Shown here one piece after another: positions 1 through 6,400 of a stretch of DNA of 12,880 nt (positions within the stretch are counted from its first letter, which is position 1; each line of letters begins with the position of its first letter). The notes under the pieces are model-generated. The model made no database searches and was not told the DNA's origin. It saw only the letters and a list, made by a program, of their open reading frames with translations. A program made the position numbers and the translations under genes. This stretch comes from CAZEQD01 sp964514305 (GTDB taxonomy: Bacteria > Acidobacteriota > Aminicenantia > Aminicenantales > Aminicenantaceae), in the NCBI GenBank assembly GCA_964514305.1, contig CAZEQD010000056.1, forward strand, positions 1-12,880, given 5' to 3'.

Positions 1-21
1 AGTAAAGATAGAGAAGGAAGG

Positions 22-60
22 AGTGAAAAGTTAAAAGTAAAAAGTTGAAGGAAAAGAAAG
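22..60. repeat. purine-rich low-complexity stretch
   Basis: The stretch is almost entirely A and G, with an AAAGTT-like unit that recurs imperfectly (AAAAGTT, AAAAGT, AAAAAGTT). It lies before the first recognisable gene. It is probably a simple intergenic tract; no function is evident. Confidence 0.4.
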
Positions 61-65
61 ATGAA

Positions 66-96
66 TATAGGCCCAGATGTCCTCATCGGGCTTATG
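66..96 (+). other. strong imperfect hairpin upstream of rpmG
   Basis: Bases 66-74 pair with 88-96 (9 bp including two G-U wobbles), A75 is bulged, and GATG (76-79) pairs with CATC (84-87) around the loop TCCT. That gives 13 bp with a GC-rich middle. No T-run follows on the + strand (the next bases are AAAAGC), so it is not a standard intrinsic terminator. On the - strand the hairpin would be followed by a T/C-rich tract. It could be a processing site, a mRNA 3' end stabiliser for an upstream gene, or a leader element for rpmG. It matches no riboswitch family I can recognise. Confidence 0.5.
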
Positions 97-151
97 AAAA
101 GCTAAATTCCTGAGTACTTTTATTAAAATTTGAAATAAGGTTAATAAAGAA

Positions 152-301
152 ATGAGAGAGATCGTAACTCTTCAGTGCAGTCAGTGCAAAAGAAGGAATT
201 ATACAACTACAAGGAATAAGAAAAAGCAAACAAGTAAAATAGAATTAAAGAAATATTGTAAATTTTGTCAGAAACATACACTTCATAAGGAGGTAAGATA
301 A
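152..301 (+). CDS. rpmG: 50S ribosomal protein L33 (bL33), zinc-binding form
   Basis: This 49-codon gene encodes bL33, a small protein of the large subunit near the E site. It begins MREIVTLQCSQCKRRNY and ends HTLHKEVR before TAA. Both CxxC pairs are present (C9/C12 and C36/C39), so this is the zinc-binding type rather than the cysteine-free paralogue that some bacteria use when zinc is scarce. Residues 13-34 are rich in lysine, arginine and threonine, as expected for rRNA contact. The ATG is preceded by a modest TAAGG (136-140), 11 bases away. The order rpmG, tRNA-Trp, secE, nusG is common in bacteria, often with tuf upstream; no tuf sequence can be recognised in the first 151 bases. Confidence 0.93.
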   Translation: MREIVTLQCSQCKRRNYTTTRNKKKQTSKIELKKYCKFCQKHTLHKEVR

Positions 302-368
302 ATACAAAATCCATAAGGAAGGTAATGATATTAGGTAGTTAAAAGCCAGAGGAAGGATAGAGGAGGAC

Positions 369-445
369 AGGTGAGTAGCTCAACTGGCTAGAGCATCGGT
401 CTCCAAAACCGAAGGTTGCGGGTTCGAGTCCTGCCTCACCTGCCA
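369..445 (+). tRNA. trnW: tRNA-Trp (anticodon CCA)
   Basis: A complete cloverleaf can be drawn. The acceptor stem AGGTGAG (369-375) pairs with CTCACCT (435-441). The D stem is GCTC/GAGC (378-381, 391-394). The anticodon stem is TCGGT/ACCGA (396-400, 408-412) around loop CTCCAAA, with anticodon CCA at 403-405. The variable loop is AGGTT. The T stem is GCGGG/CCTGC (418-422, 430-434) with loop TTCGAGT. The discriminator base is G442, as in bacterial tRNA-Trp, and the 3' CCA (443-445) is encoded. It lies between rpmG and secE on the same strand and is probably cut out of a longer transcript, since no promoter of its own is evident. Confidence 0.97.
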
Positions 446-472
446 TAAGAAATTAAGAAATAAGGAAGATCA

Positions 473-516
473 GTTCAAGCTCTTATATAATTTCTTCTAA
501 GCTGAAACACTTTTTT
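473..516 (+). terminator. possible weak terminator or attenuator between tRNA-Trp and secE
   Basis: TTCA(A)GCT (474-481, one bulged A) can pair with AGCTGAA (500-506), and six T residues follow at 511-516. The 18-base loop is large and the stem is only 7 bp, so this is far weaker than a typical intrinsic terminator. A competing 9-bp inverted repeat, AAGAAATTA (447-455) with TAATTTCTT (488-496), would use the hairpin loop, so the two folds could exclude each other. It may lower read-through into secE or help release the tRNA, but this is uncertain. Confidence 0.25.
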
Positions 517-550
517 GAGTAATATTTATTACACTTAATAAGGAAAGACA

Positions 551-763
551 ATGGCTCAAAAAGAGAGATGGTACAAACGCTTTGTTCCTTTTCTGAAAGA
601 GGTCAGGGCAGAAGTGAAAAAAGTGACCTGGCCTTCAAGGAAAGAAGTTTACAGTACAACCATTGTAGTTATTATTGCTACCTTTTTCTTTGGTTTTTAT
701 TTGTTTTTTATGGATATTATTTTTTCGTGGGTGGTCTCTCAAATAAAATCTTTTTTTGGATAG
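551..763 (+). CDS. secE: preprotein translocase subunit SecE
   Basis: SecE is the small essential subunit of the SecYEG channel in the inner membrane; it clamps the two halves of SecY. The 70-residue product is the short, single-span form. A cytoplasmic amphipathic segment contains the family signature EVRAEVKKVTWPSRKEV (residues 17-33), with the conserved W27-P28-S29, and is followed by one hydrophobic span at about residues 36-62. The three-span form of E. coli is not present. AAGGA at 540-544 gives a suitable ribosome site before ATG 551. The gene ends 11 bases before nusG, the classical pairing, and is probably cotranscribed with it. Confidence 0.96.
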   Translation: MAQKERWYKRFVPFLKEVRAEVKKVTWPSRKEVYSTTIVVIIATFFFGFYLFFMDIIFSWVVSQIKSFFG

Positions 764-774
764 GCTAAATAATC

Positions 775-1305
775 ATGGCAAAGAACTGGTATGTCGTTCA
801 TACTTATTCAGGGTTTGAGAAGTTTGTGGCTGAGTCTATTCGACAAAGAGCTGCAGAACTGAATCTGGATGATCAGATTGGTCAGATTATCATACCTACC
901 GAAGGTGTAGTAGAGATAAAAGGGGGAAGGAAAGTAGTCTCTACTAAAAGGTCTTATCCTGGATATATATTAATTGAAATGGAAATGAACGATGAGAATT
1001 GGCATGTTATCCGGGAGACACCAAAGGTTACAGGCTTTGTTGGCTCTGGAAAGCGCCCTTCACCTTTAAGCAAAGAAGAAGTCAATCAGATTGTTAAGCA
1101 TATGGAGACTACTTCTGAAAAGCCAAAACCGAAGCATACTTTCGAAAAAGGAGAAGCAGTCCGAATAATTGATGGTCCATTTTTTAATTTCAATGGCATT
1201 GTTGAGGAAGTTAATCATGAAAGAAACACTTTGAAAGTATTGGTAACAATTTTTGGACGTTCAACCCCTGTAGAGCTGGAGTTTTTACAGGTGGAAAAAA
1301 TATAG
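775..1305 (+). CDS. nusG: transcription termination/antitermination factor NusG
   Basis: NusG binds the elongating RNA polymerase across the clamp, suppresses pausing, and can link polymerase to the ribosome or to Rho. The 176-residue length is usual. The NGN domain covers about residues 4-112, starting NWYVVHTYSGFEKFV and including the conserved SYPGYILIEM strand (60-70) and the TPKVTGFVG region (82-90). A flexible linker rich in Lys and Pro (115-121) leads to the KOW domain (124-176) with GEAVRIIDGPFFNFNGIVEEV and the terminal GRSTPVELEF. There is no inserted domain II of the kind seen in Aquifex or Thermotoga. The Shine-Dalgarno site is weak (GGATAGG at 758-764 overlaps the secE stop), which suggests translational coupling to secE. 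The stop lies inside the rplK ribosome site. Confidence 0.97.
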   Translation: MAKNWYVVHTYSGFEKFVAESIRQRAAELNLDDQIGQIIIPTEGVVEIKGGRKVVSTKRSYPGYILIEMEMNDENWHVIRETPKVTGFVGSGKRPSPLSKEEVNQIVKHMETTSEKPKPKHTFEKGEAVRIIDGPFFNFNGIVEEVNHERNTLKVLVTIFGRSTPVELEFLQVEKI

Positions 1306-1313
1306 GAGGAAAG

Positions 1314-1745
1314 ATGGCTAAAGAGGTAGTAGCTACTATCAAACTTCAGATTCCAGCTGGCCAGGCAAGCCCCGCACCACCCGTCGGCACAGCCCTCGGC
1401 CCTCATAATATTAATATCATGGATTTTGTCCGCCAGTTTAATGAAAAGACAAGTAAAATGGAAGAAGCTACAATCGTTCCGGTAGTTATTACTGTTTTTA
1501 AAAATAAGACTTTCACTTTTATCTTAAAGACGCCTCCGGCTTCTTATCTTTTAAAAAAAGCTGCCGGCATCGCTAAAGGCTCGGGGCAGCCCAATAAGGA
1601 GAAAGTAGGCCAGGTAACTGAGAAACAGATTGAAGAGATCGCTAAGATAAAGATGGTCGACCTTAATGCTTATGGCCTGGAGGCAGCCAAAAGAATCATT
1701 AAAGGTACTGCTAAAAATATGGGATTGGAGATAATCAGTGGCTAA
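1314..1745 (+). CDS. rplK: 50S ribosomal protein L11 (uL11)
   Basis: L11 sits at the base of the L7/L12 stalk on the GTPase-associated region of 23S rRNA and is the site of thiostrepton action. The 143 residues match the family. The N-terminal domain (about 1-70) contains the proline-rich PAPPVGTALG segment (residues 20-29) and NIMDFVRQFN. The C-terminal rRNA-binding domain (about 72-143) has TPPASYLLKKAAG, GSGQPNKEKVGQ and the closing KGTAKNMGLEI. The common Gln-His-Gly after ALG reads Pro-His-Asn here. A strong AGGAGGA (1304-1310) precedes the ATG. The last eight bases overlap rplA, so L11 and L1 are likely made in a fixed ratio by coupled translation. Confidence 0.97.
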   Translation: MAKEVVATIKLQIPAGQASPAPPVGTALGPHNINIMDFVRQFNEKTSKMEEATIVPVVITVFKNKTFTFILKTPPASYLLKKAAGIAKGSGQPNKEKVGQVTEKQIEEIAKIKMVDLNAYGLEAAKRIIKGTAKNMGLEIISG

Positions 1746-2430
1746 AAGAGGCAAAAAATATATTAAAGTTAAACAATTAAAAGACAGAGATGAATACAGC
1801 TTGGAAGAAGCTACAAACTTTATTAAAGATAATAGTTTTGCCAAATTTGATGAATCAATAGATATAGCCATTCGTTTAGGTGTAAATCCTAAACATTCTG
1901 ATCAGATGGTCCGCGGGACCGTTGTTCTTCCTCATGGTACTGGAAAGAAAAAAAAGGTGTGCGTTATCACCACTGGAGAAAAGATTAAAGAAGCTGAAGA
2001 AGCCGGGGCAGATTTTGTCGGTGGAGAGGACATTATTGATAAAATAGCCAAAGGCTGGGCGGATTTTGATGTAGTTATAGCTACCCCTGATATGATGAGA
2101 AATGTTAGCAAGTTGGGCCGCATTCTGGGCCCTAAAGGAATGATGCCCAATCCAAAATCAGGAACGGTAACCTTTGACCTAAAAAAGGCAATAAATGAAG
2201 TTAAATCTGGTAGAGTTGAATTTAGAGTAGATAAAACCGGTATTATTCATTCTATTATAGGTAAAGTAACTTTTCCTCCAGAAAAATTAGCTGAAAATAT
2301 TAAAACTTTTATTCAAGCCGTGGTTCAAGCTAAGCCGCCTGCTGCTAAAGGGAAATACATAAAAAGTATTCATGTAGCTTCGACCATGGGGCCCTCACTC
2401 AAAATATCTGAGGGAGTTCTAGAGAAATAG
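1738..2430 (+). CDS. rplA: 50S ribosomal protein L1 (uL1), GTG start
   Basis: L1 forms the mobile L1 stalk that helps release deacylated tRNA from the E site; in many bacteria it also represses its own operon by binding the rplK-rplA mRNA. The 230 residues begin MAKRGKKY and contain the domain II signature LGPKGMMPNPKSGTVT (about residues 129-144), GRVEFRVDKTGIIHSIIGK, and the C-terminal AKGKYIKSIHVASTMGPS. The GTG at 1738 lies inside the end of rplK (8-base overlap) and is the only start that gives the usual N-terminus. No leader for L1 autoregulation can be placed in the 8-base nusG-rplK gap; if one exists it lies in coding sequence or further upstream. Confidence 0.97.
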   Translation: MAKRGKKYIKVKQLKDRDEYSLEEATNFIKDNSFAKFDESIDIAIRLGVNPKHSDQMVRGTVVLPHGTGKKKKVCVITTGEKIKEAEEAGADFVGGEDIIDKIAKGWADFDVVIATPDMMRNVSKLGRILGPKGMMPNPKSGTVTFDLKKAINEVKSGRVEFRVDKTGIIHSIIGKVTFPPEKLAENIKTFIQAVVQAKPPAAKGKYIKSIHVASTMGPSLKISEGVLEK

Positions 2431-2439
2431 GAGAAAAAA

Positions 2440-2952
2440 GTGAAAAAAGCCCAGAAAGAAAAGATCGTCAATGAACTCAAACAAGCTTTTGATAAATATA
2501 ATTCCTTTTATATGGTAGATTTTGTAAAAATGCCTGTTTCTCAATTTGTTGAATTAAGGAAGAAATTTCGTGAGCATTCTTATTATTTTAAAGTAGTCAA
2601 AAATCGTTTAGGTCTTAGGGCCTTGAAGGATGATTTTCCTGAGGAATTAAAAAATTATTTTCAAGGGCCAACAGCCATTGCTTTTGCGTCTGAAGAGCCC
2701 ATTGGACTAGCCCAGATGATAAAAGATTTCTCCCAGCAGCATAAAGTTTTAAATGTAAAGGGAGGAATGCTGGAAGGTCAATTTTTTAAGGGAGAAAGAT
2801 TTAGAGAAATTGCCAGCTTTACCTCTCGTCAGGATTTATTGGCTAAACTAGGCTATCTGATGGCCTTTCCACTTATAAAATTAGCAAGGACTTGGCAAGC
2901 CCCTTTAACTAGCTTAGGTTGGTTGTTGAGTCAATTAAAAACAAAAAAATAG
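2440..2952 (+). CDS. rplJ: 50S ribosomal protein L10 (uL10), GTG start
   Basis: L10 anchors the L7/L12 dimers to 23S rRNA and forms the stalk stem. The 170 residues begin MKKAQKEKIVNELKQAF and carry family features: VVKNRLGLRAL (about 53-63), GPTAIAFA (76-83), and a C-terminal helical tail (about 133-170) that in the family holds the L7/L12 dimers. The GTG at 2440 follows TAGGAG (2428-2433) at 6 bases, and the site overlaps the rplA stop. Only nine bases separate rplA and rplJ, so the structured L10 leader found before rplJ in many bacteria cannot sit in the spacer. Confidence 0.96.
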   Translation: MKKAQKEKIVNELKQAFDKYNSFYMVDFVKMPVSQFVELRKKFREHSYYFKVVKNRLGLRALKDDFPEELKNYFQGPTAIAFASEEPIGLAQMIKDFSQQHKVLNVKGGMLEGQFFKGERFREIASFTSRQDLLAKLGYLMAFPLIKLARTWQAPLTSLGWLLSQLKTKK

Positions 2953-2954
2953 AG

Positions 2955-2962
2955 TTGGAGGT
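2955..2962 (+). promoter_or_regulatory. ribosome binding site of rplL
   Basis: TTGGAGGT ends 4 bases before ATG 2967 and is one of the best matches to the 16S rRNA tail in the window. It fixes the rplL start at 2967 and therefore supports the unusual N-terminal extension of L7/L12. High initiation also fits the need for several L7/L12 copies per ribosome. Confidence 0.8.
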
Positions 2963-2966
2963 AAAA

Positions 2967-3410
2967 ATGCCCAAAGCCCAAATAAAAGAGGTTAATGATT
3001 CTACAAAAGCAAAAAAGAGCAAGAGTAAGTTAACCAAAGAGGAGTTTTTTGAACACTTGGATAATCTAACTGTCTTAGAACTTGCAGATTATATTAAAGA
3101 GTTCGAAGAAAGATATGGAGTCAGTGCTACAGCCATGGCTGTTCCAGCTGCAGCCCCTGCTGGTGCCGCTCAGGGAGAAGCTAAACTAGAAGAAGAGAAA
3201 ACAGAATTTACCGTCGTCCTCAAAAGCATTGGAGATAAGAAAATAAACGTTATCAAAACTGTAAGAGAAGTTACCAACTTAGGTTTAAAAGAAGCCAAAG
3301 ATTTGGTTGACAATGCTCCCAAACCTGTCAAAGAAGGCATATCTAAAGAAGAAGCAGAAGAGATCAAGGCAAAATTTGAGGAAGTAGGAGCAACAGTAGA
3401 ATTACAATGA
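2967..3410 (+). CDS. rplL: 50S ribosomal protein L7/L12 (bL12) with N-terminal extension
   Basis: L7/L12 is the multi-copy flexible stalk protein that recruits translational GTPases. This product has 147 residues, compared with about 120-130 usually. Residues 1-21 (MPKAQIKEVNDSTKAKKSKS then K) are an extra lysine-rich segment. The dimerisation domain follows (about 22-54, LTKEEF to ERYGVSA), then an Ala/Pro hinge (about 55-78), then the factor-binding domain (about 79-147) with KTEFTVVL, GLKEAKDLVDNAPKPVKEG and the end VGATVELQ. The strong ribosome site before ATG 2967, and the absence of another in-frame ATG, GTG or TTG before the dimerisation domain, support the extension. The reading frame is open further upstream into rplJ but without a suitable ribosome site. 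Confidence 0.96.
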   Translation: MPKAQIKEVNDSTKAKKSKSKLTKEEFFEHLDNLTVLELADYIKEFEERYGVSATAMAVPAAAPAGAAQGEAKLEEEKTEFTVVLKSIGDKKINVIKTVREVTNLGLKEAKDLVDNAPKPVKEGISKEEAEEIKAKFEEVGATVELQ

Positions 3411-3420
3411 TTGAATGTAG

Positions 3421-3442
3421 ATAGAAATGTTTTAATTTCTAT
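3421..3442 (+). other. perfect AT-rich hairpin in the rplL-rpoB spacer
   Basis: ATAGAAAT (3421-3428) and ATTTCTAT (3435-3442) form a perfect 8-bp stem with loop GTTTTA. No T-run follows. A second small stem, TCTCT/AGAGA (3449-3453 with 3458-3462), overlaps the weak GAGAG ribosome site of rpoB. In E. coli the equivalent spacer holds an attenuator and an RNase III site that lower rpoBC expression relative to rplJL. A similar role is possible here but is an inference from position alone. Confidence 0.4.
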
Positions 3443-3468
3443 ATAAAATCTCTTCTGAGAGAGAAAAA

Positions 3469-6400
3469 ATGATTGAAGAATTAAACAATATTTATAGGGA
3501 GAGAGTTGATTTTTCCAAAATCAAATCTTCAATCCCTATACCTGATTTATTAGCCATCCAAAAACTTTCCTATGCTCAATTTCTCCAGACGGATCTTCTA
3601 CCTGAAGAGAGAAAGGATGTTGGTCTTCAAGCTGCTTTTAAGGATGTTTTTCCAATTTCTGATTTCAAAGAAACAACTCGATTAGAATTTATTAGCTATT
3701 CTATTGGCAATTGGGAATGTAAGTGTGGTCGTCTTAAAGGAGTTGAAAATTCGAGATATAGGTGTCAAGCTTGTGGCACACTACTGCCAGCCGATGTAGA
3801 ACTCACCGAGAAGGAAATCTGCCCTTATTGTGGCTCAATGAAAAAAATTAGCATTCCTCTCTGTGATTACTGTGGTGATAAAGTTTCTCTCAAAATGAAG
3901 TACAGTCCAAATGAATGTATCCAGAAGGGCTATACCTATGCTGTACCTCTCAGATTAAAAGTAAGATTGATTTCTTGGGAAAAGGATCCAGCCACTAAAG
4001 CCAAAAGATTAAAACATATCAAAGAACAAGAAGTTTATTTCGGAGATATCCCCTTGATGACTGATAAGGGTACATTCATTTTTAATGGCATTGAACGGGT
4101 AATAGTCAGCCAGCTGCAGAGATCGCCAGGTGTTTTTTTCAGACAGGGAGAAAGTAAAGGATTTTATATTGGTAAGATCATCCCTTATCGTGGAGCCTGG
4201 GTTGAATTCGAATATGACAGCAAGAATCTATTATATGTCAGACTGGATCGCAAGAAAAAGTTTTTAGCCTCTGTCTTTTTGAGAGCTCTGGGATTTGGCT
4301 CAAATGAAGAAATACTCCGACTTTTCTACAATACTTATAAATTACTTCCCAAGAACGGACGATTCTACTGGGAACTCAGGGAAAATCTAATTGGCAAAAT
4401 TTTAGAAGAAGATATCCTTGAGCCAGGCACAAAAACAATAATAGCTCCAGCTGATAAGAAGATTACTAAAGAAATCTACCAGAAGCTTAAAAATCTAAAA
4501 ATAAATGAGGTTTTACTCAAAGAGAGGGAATTAAGAGATGCTTTTTCTTTGACCAATATAGAGGGGATAGTTAAAGTAAATGAAGCTCTTGATGACAACC
4601 GCCTTCAAAAGTTAGCTCAGCAGAAGGAGCCTTTTGAAATATTTTTTCCAGAAAAAGACAAATTTGGAGATATCATTTCCAATACTTTAAGAAAAGATAT
4701 CTGTCGAGACAGCAATCAGGCTTTAGCTGAGATTTATCGAAAACTGCGGCCCGGAGAGCCTCATACTATGGAGAGTGCTCACCACTTATTCCATAATCTA
4801 TTTTTTAATCCCCAGAAGTATAACTTTTCTCCTATCGGCCGTCTCAAGATGAACATCAAACTGGGACTGGAGAGACCATTAGAAGAAAAAACCCTATCGC
4901 CTATGGACTTTGTTGAAGTTATTAAATATTTACTAGCCCTGCGGAAAGGCGAGGGAGTTGTCGATGACATCGATCATCTCGGAAATCGGCGAGTTCGCTC
5001 AGTAGGAGAATTGGTAGAAAATGCCTTTAGGATTGGACTGACCAGAATGGAGAGAACAATCAAAGAAAAAATGACAGTGGCTACAGATTTAGCTTCTGCT
5101 ATGCCTCAAGACTTGATCAATTCTAAGCCAGTGATTGCTGCTTTAAAAGAGTTTTTTGGAAGCTCTCAGCTTTCCCAATTCATGGATCAGATTAACAGCT
5201 TAGCCGAAATTACCCATAAACGGCGTTTAAGTGCCTTGGGGCCGGGAGGACTCAGTAGGGAGAGAGCAGGTTTTGAAGTCAGGGATATTCAGGCTTCCCA
5301 TTATGGGCGAATTTGTCCCATCGAGACTCCTGAAGGGCCTAACATTGGTTTAATCTCTTCTTTAAGTTGCTTTGCCCGGGTGAACGATTTTGGTTTTGTC
5401 GAGACTCCTTACCGGAAAGTAAGGAATGGGAAAATAATAGATTATGTGAAAATCCTTCATCCTGGGAATAGTTCCTTTAAAATAGGGGAAGTAATAGAAA
5501 AAGATGTTCTAGAAAAGGAAATAAGGAAATTAAAAAAAGACAATAATTACCAAGCCCCGGTGGTCGAACCTTATTGTTTTTATCTTACTGCCTGGGAGGA
5601 GGAAAAATATAATATAGCCCAAGCCAATGCTCAGATTGATGATCAAGGTCGTTTTGTTAATGAGTTAGTCGATGCCCGCCAAGCTGGCAATTTTCGACTT
5701 ATTCCTCGCGAACAAATTGACTACATTGATGTTTCACCCAAACAGCTGGTTTCGCTGTCTGCTTCTTTAATTCCCTTTTTAGAACATGATGATGCTAATA
5801 GAGCATTAATGGGTTCTAATATGCAGCGTCAAGCTGTTCCCTTATTAAGACCGGAGGCCCCTTTAGTGGGCACAGGCATGGAGCATCTGGTGGCCAAAGG
5901 ATCGGGAGACGTTGTGGTCTGTAGGCGTTCTGGAGTTGTAGAATTTGTTGATGCTGAAAGAATCCTGGTTCGAGTTGATGAAAGTGGTGGAGCCAGGGAA
6001 CATGAAGTCGGGACTGACCTTTATCTGCTGACAAAATTTTTAAGAACAAACCAGAATACAGCTATCAACCACAGACCAATTGTCAGAAAAGGGGATAGAG
6101 TGGTTAAAGGTCAAATATTGGCCGACAGTTCTTGTACAGACAAAGGTGAATTATCTTTGGGCCGGAATGTTTTATGTGCTTTTATGCCTTGGAGAGGCTA
6201 TAACTTTGAGGACGCTATTATTGTCAGCGAAAAATTAATCAAGGATGATATTTTTACTTCTATCCATATTATCGAAGAAACTATTGAAGCTCGAGATACT
6301 AAGTTAGGTCCTGAAGAAATAACAAGAGATATTCCTAATGTGCCTGAGAATGTTCTGCGTAATTTAGATGAAAATGGTATTGTCCGGATAGGAGCTCATG

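Noticed and set aside
2..33. Open frame ending in TAA at 31-33 (tail VKIEKEGVKS) as the 3' end of an upstream gene such as tuf
   Set aside because: The residues do not match the usual EF-Tu C-terminus and another frame stays open to 46-48, so no partial gene can be supported.
325..342. Five-codon mini-ORF after AAGGAAGG between rpmG and the tRNA gene
   Set aside because: It is too short to be meaningful and has no regulatory context such as repeated Trp codons.
486..491. TATAAT as a promoter -10 for secE
   Set aside because: The bases 16-18 upstream are purine-rich and bear no resemblance to TTGACA, and there is no extended -10 TG; it is likely chance in AT-rich DNA.
568..768. Alternative + frame overlapping secE
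   Set aside because: It is a frame-shifted shadow of secE, which has the clear family signature and ribosome site.
2919..2966. Upstream GTG start for rplL inside rplJ
   Set aside because: It would add 16 residues encoded by the end of rplJ with no suitable ribosome site; ATG 2967 has a near-perfect one.
3411..3447. TTGAAT and TATAAA before rpoB as a promoter
   Set aside because: The spacing between them is 25 bases, which is too long for a sigma70-type promoter.
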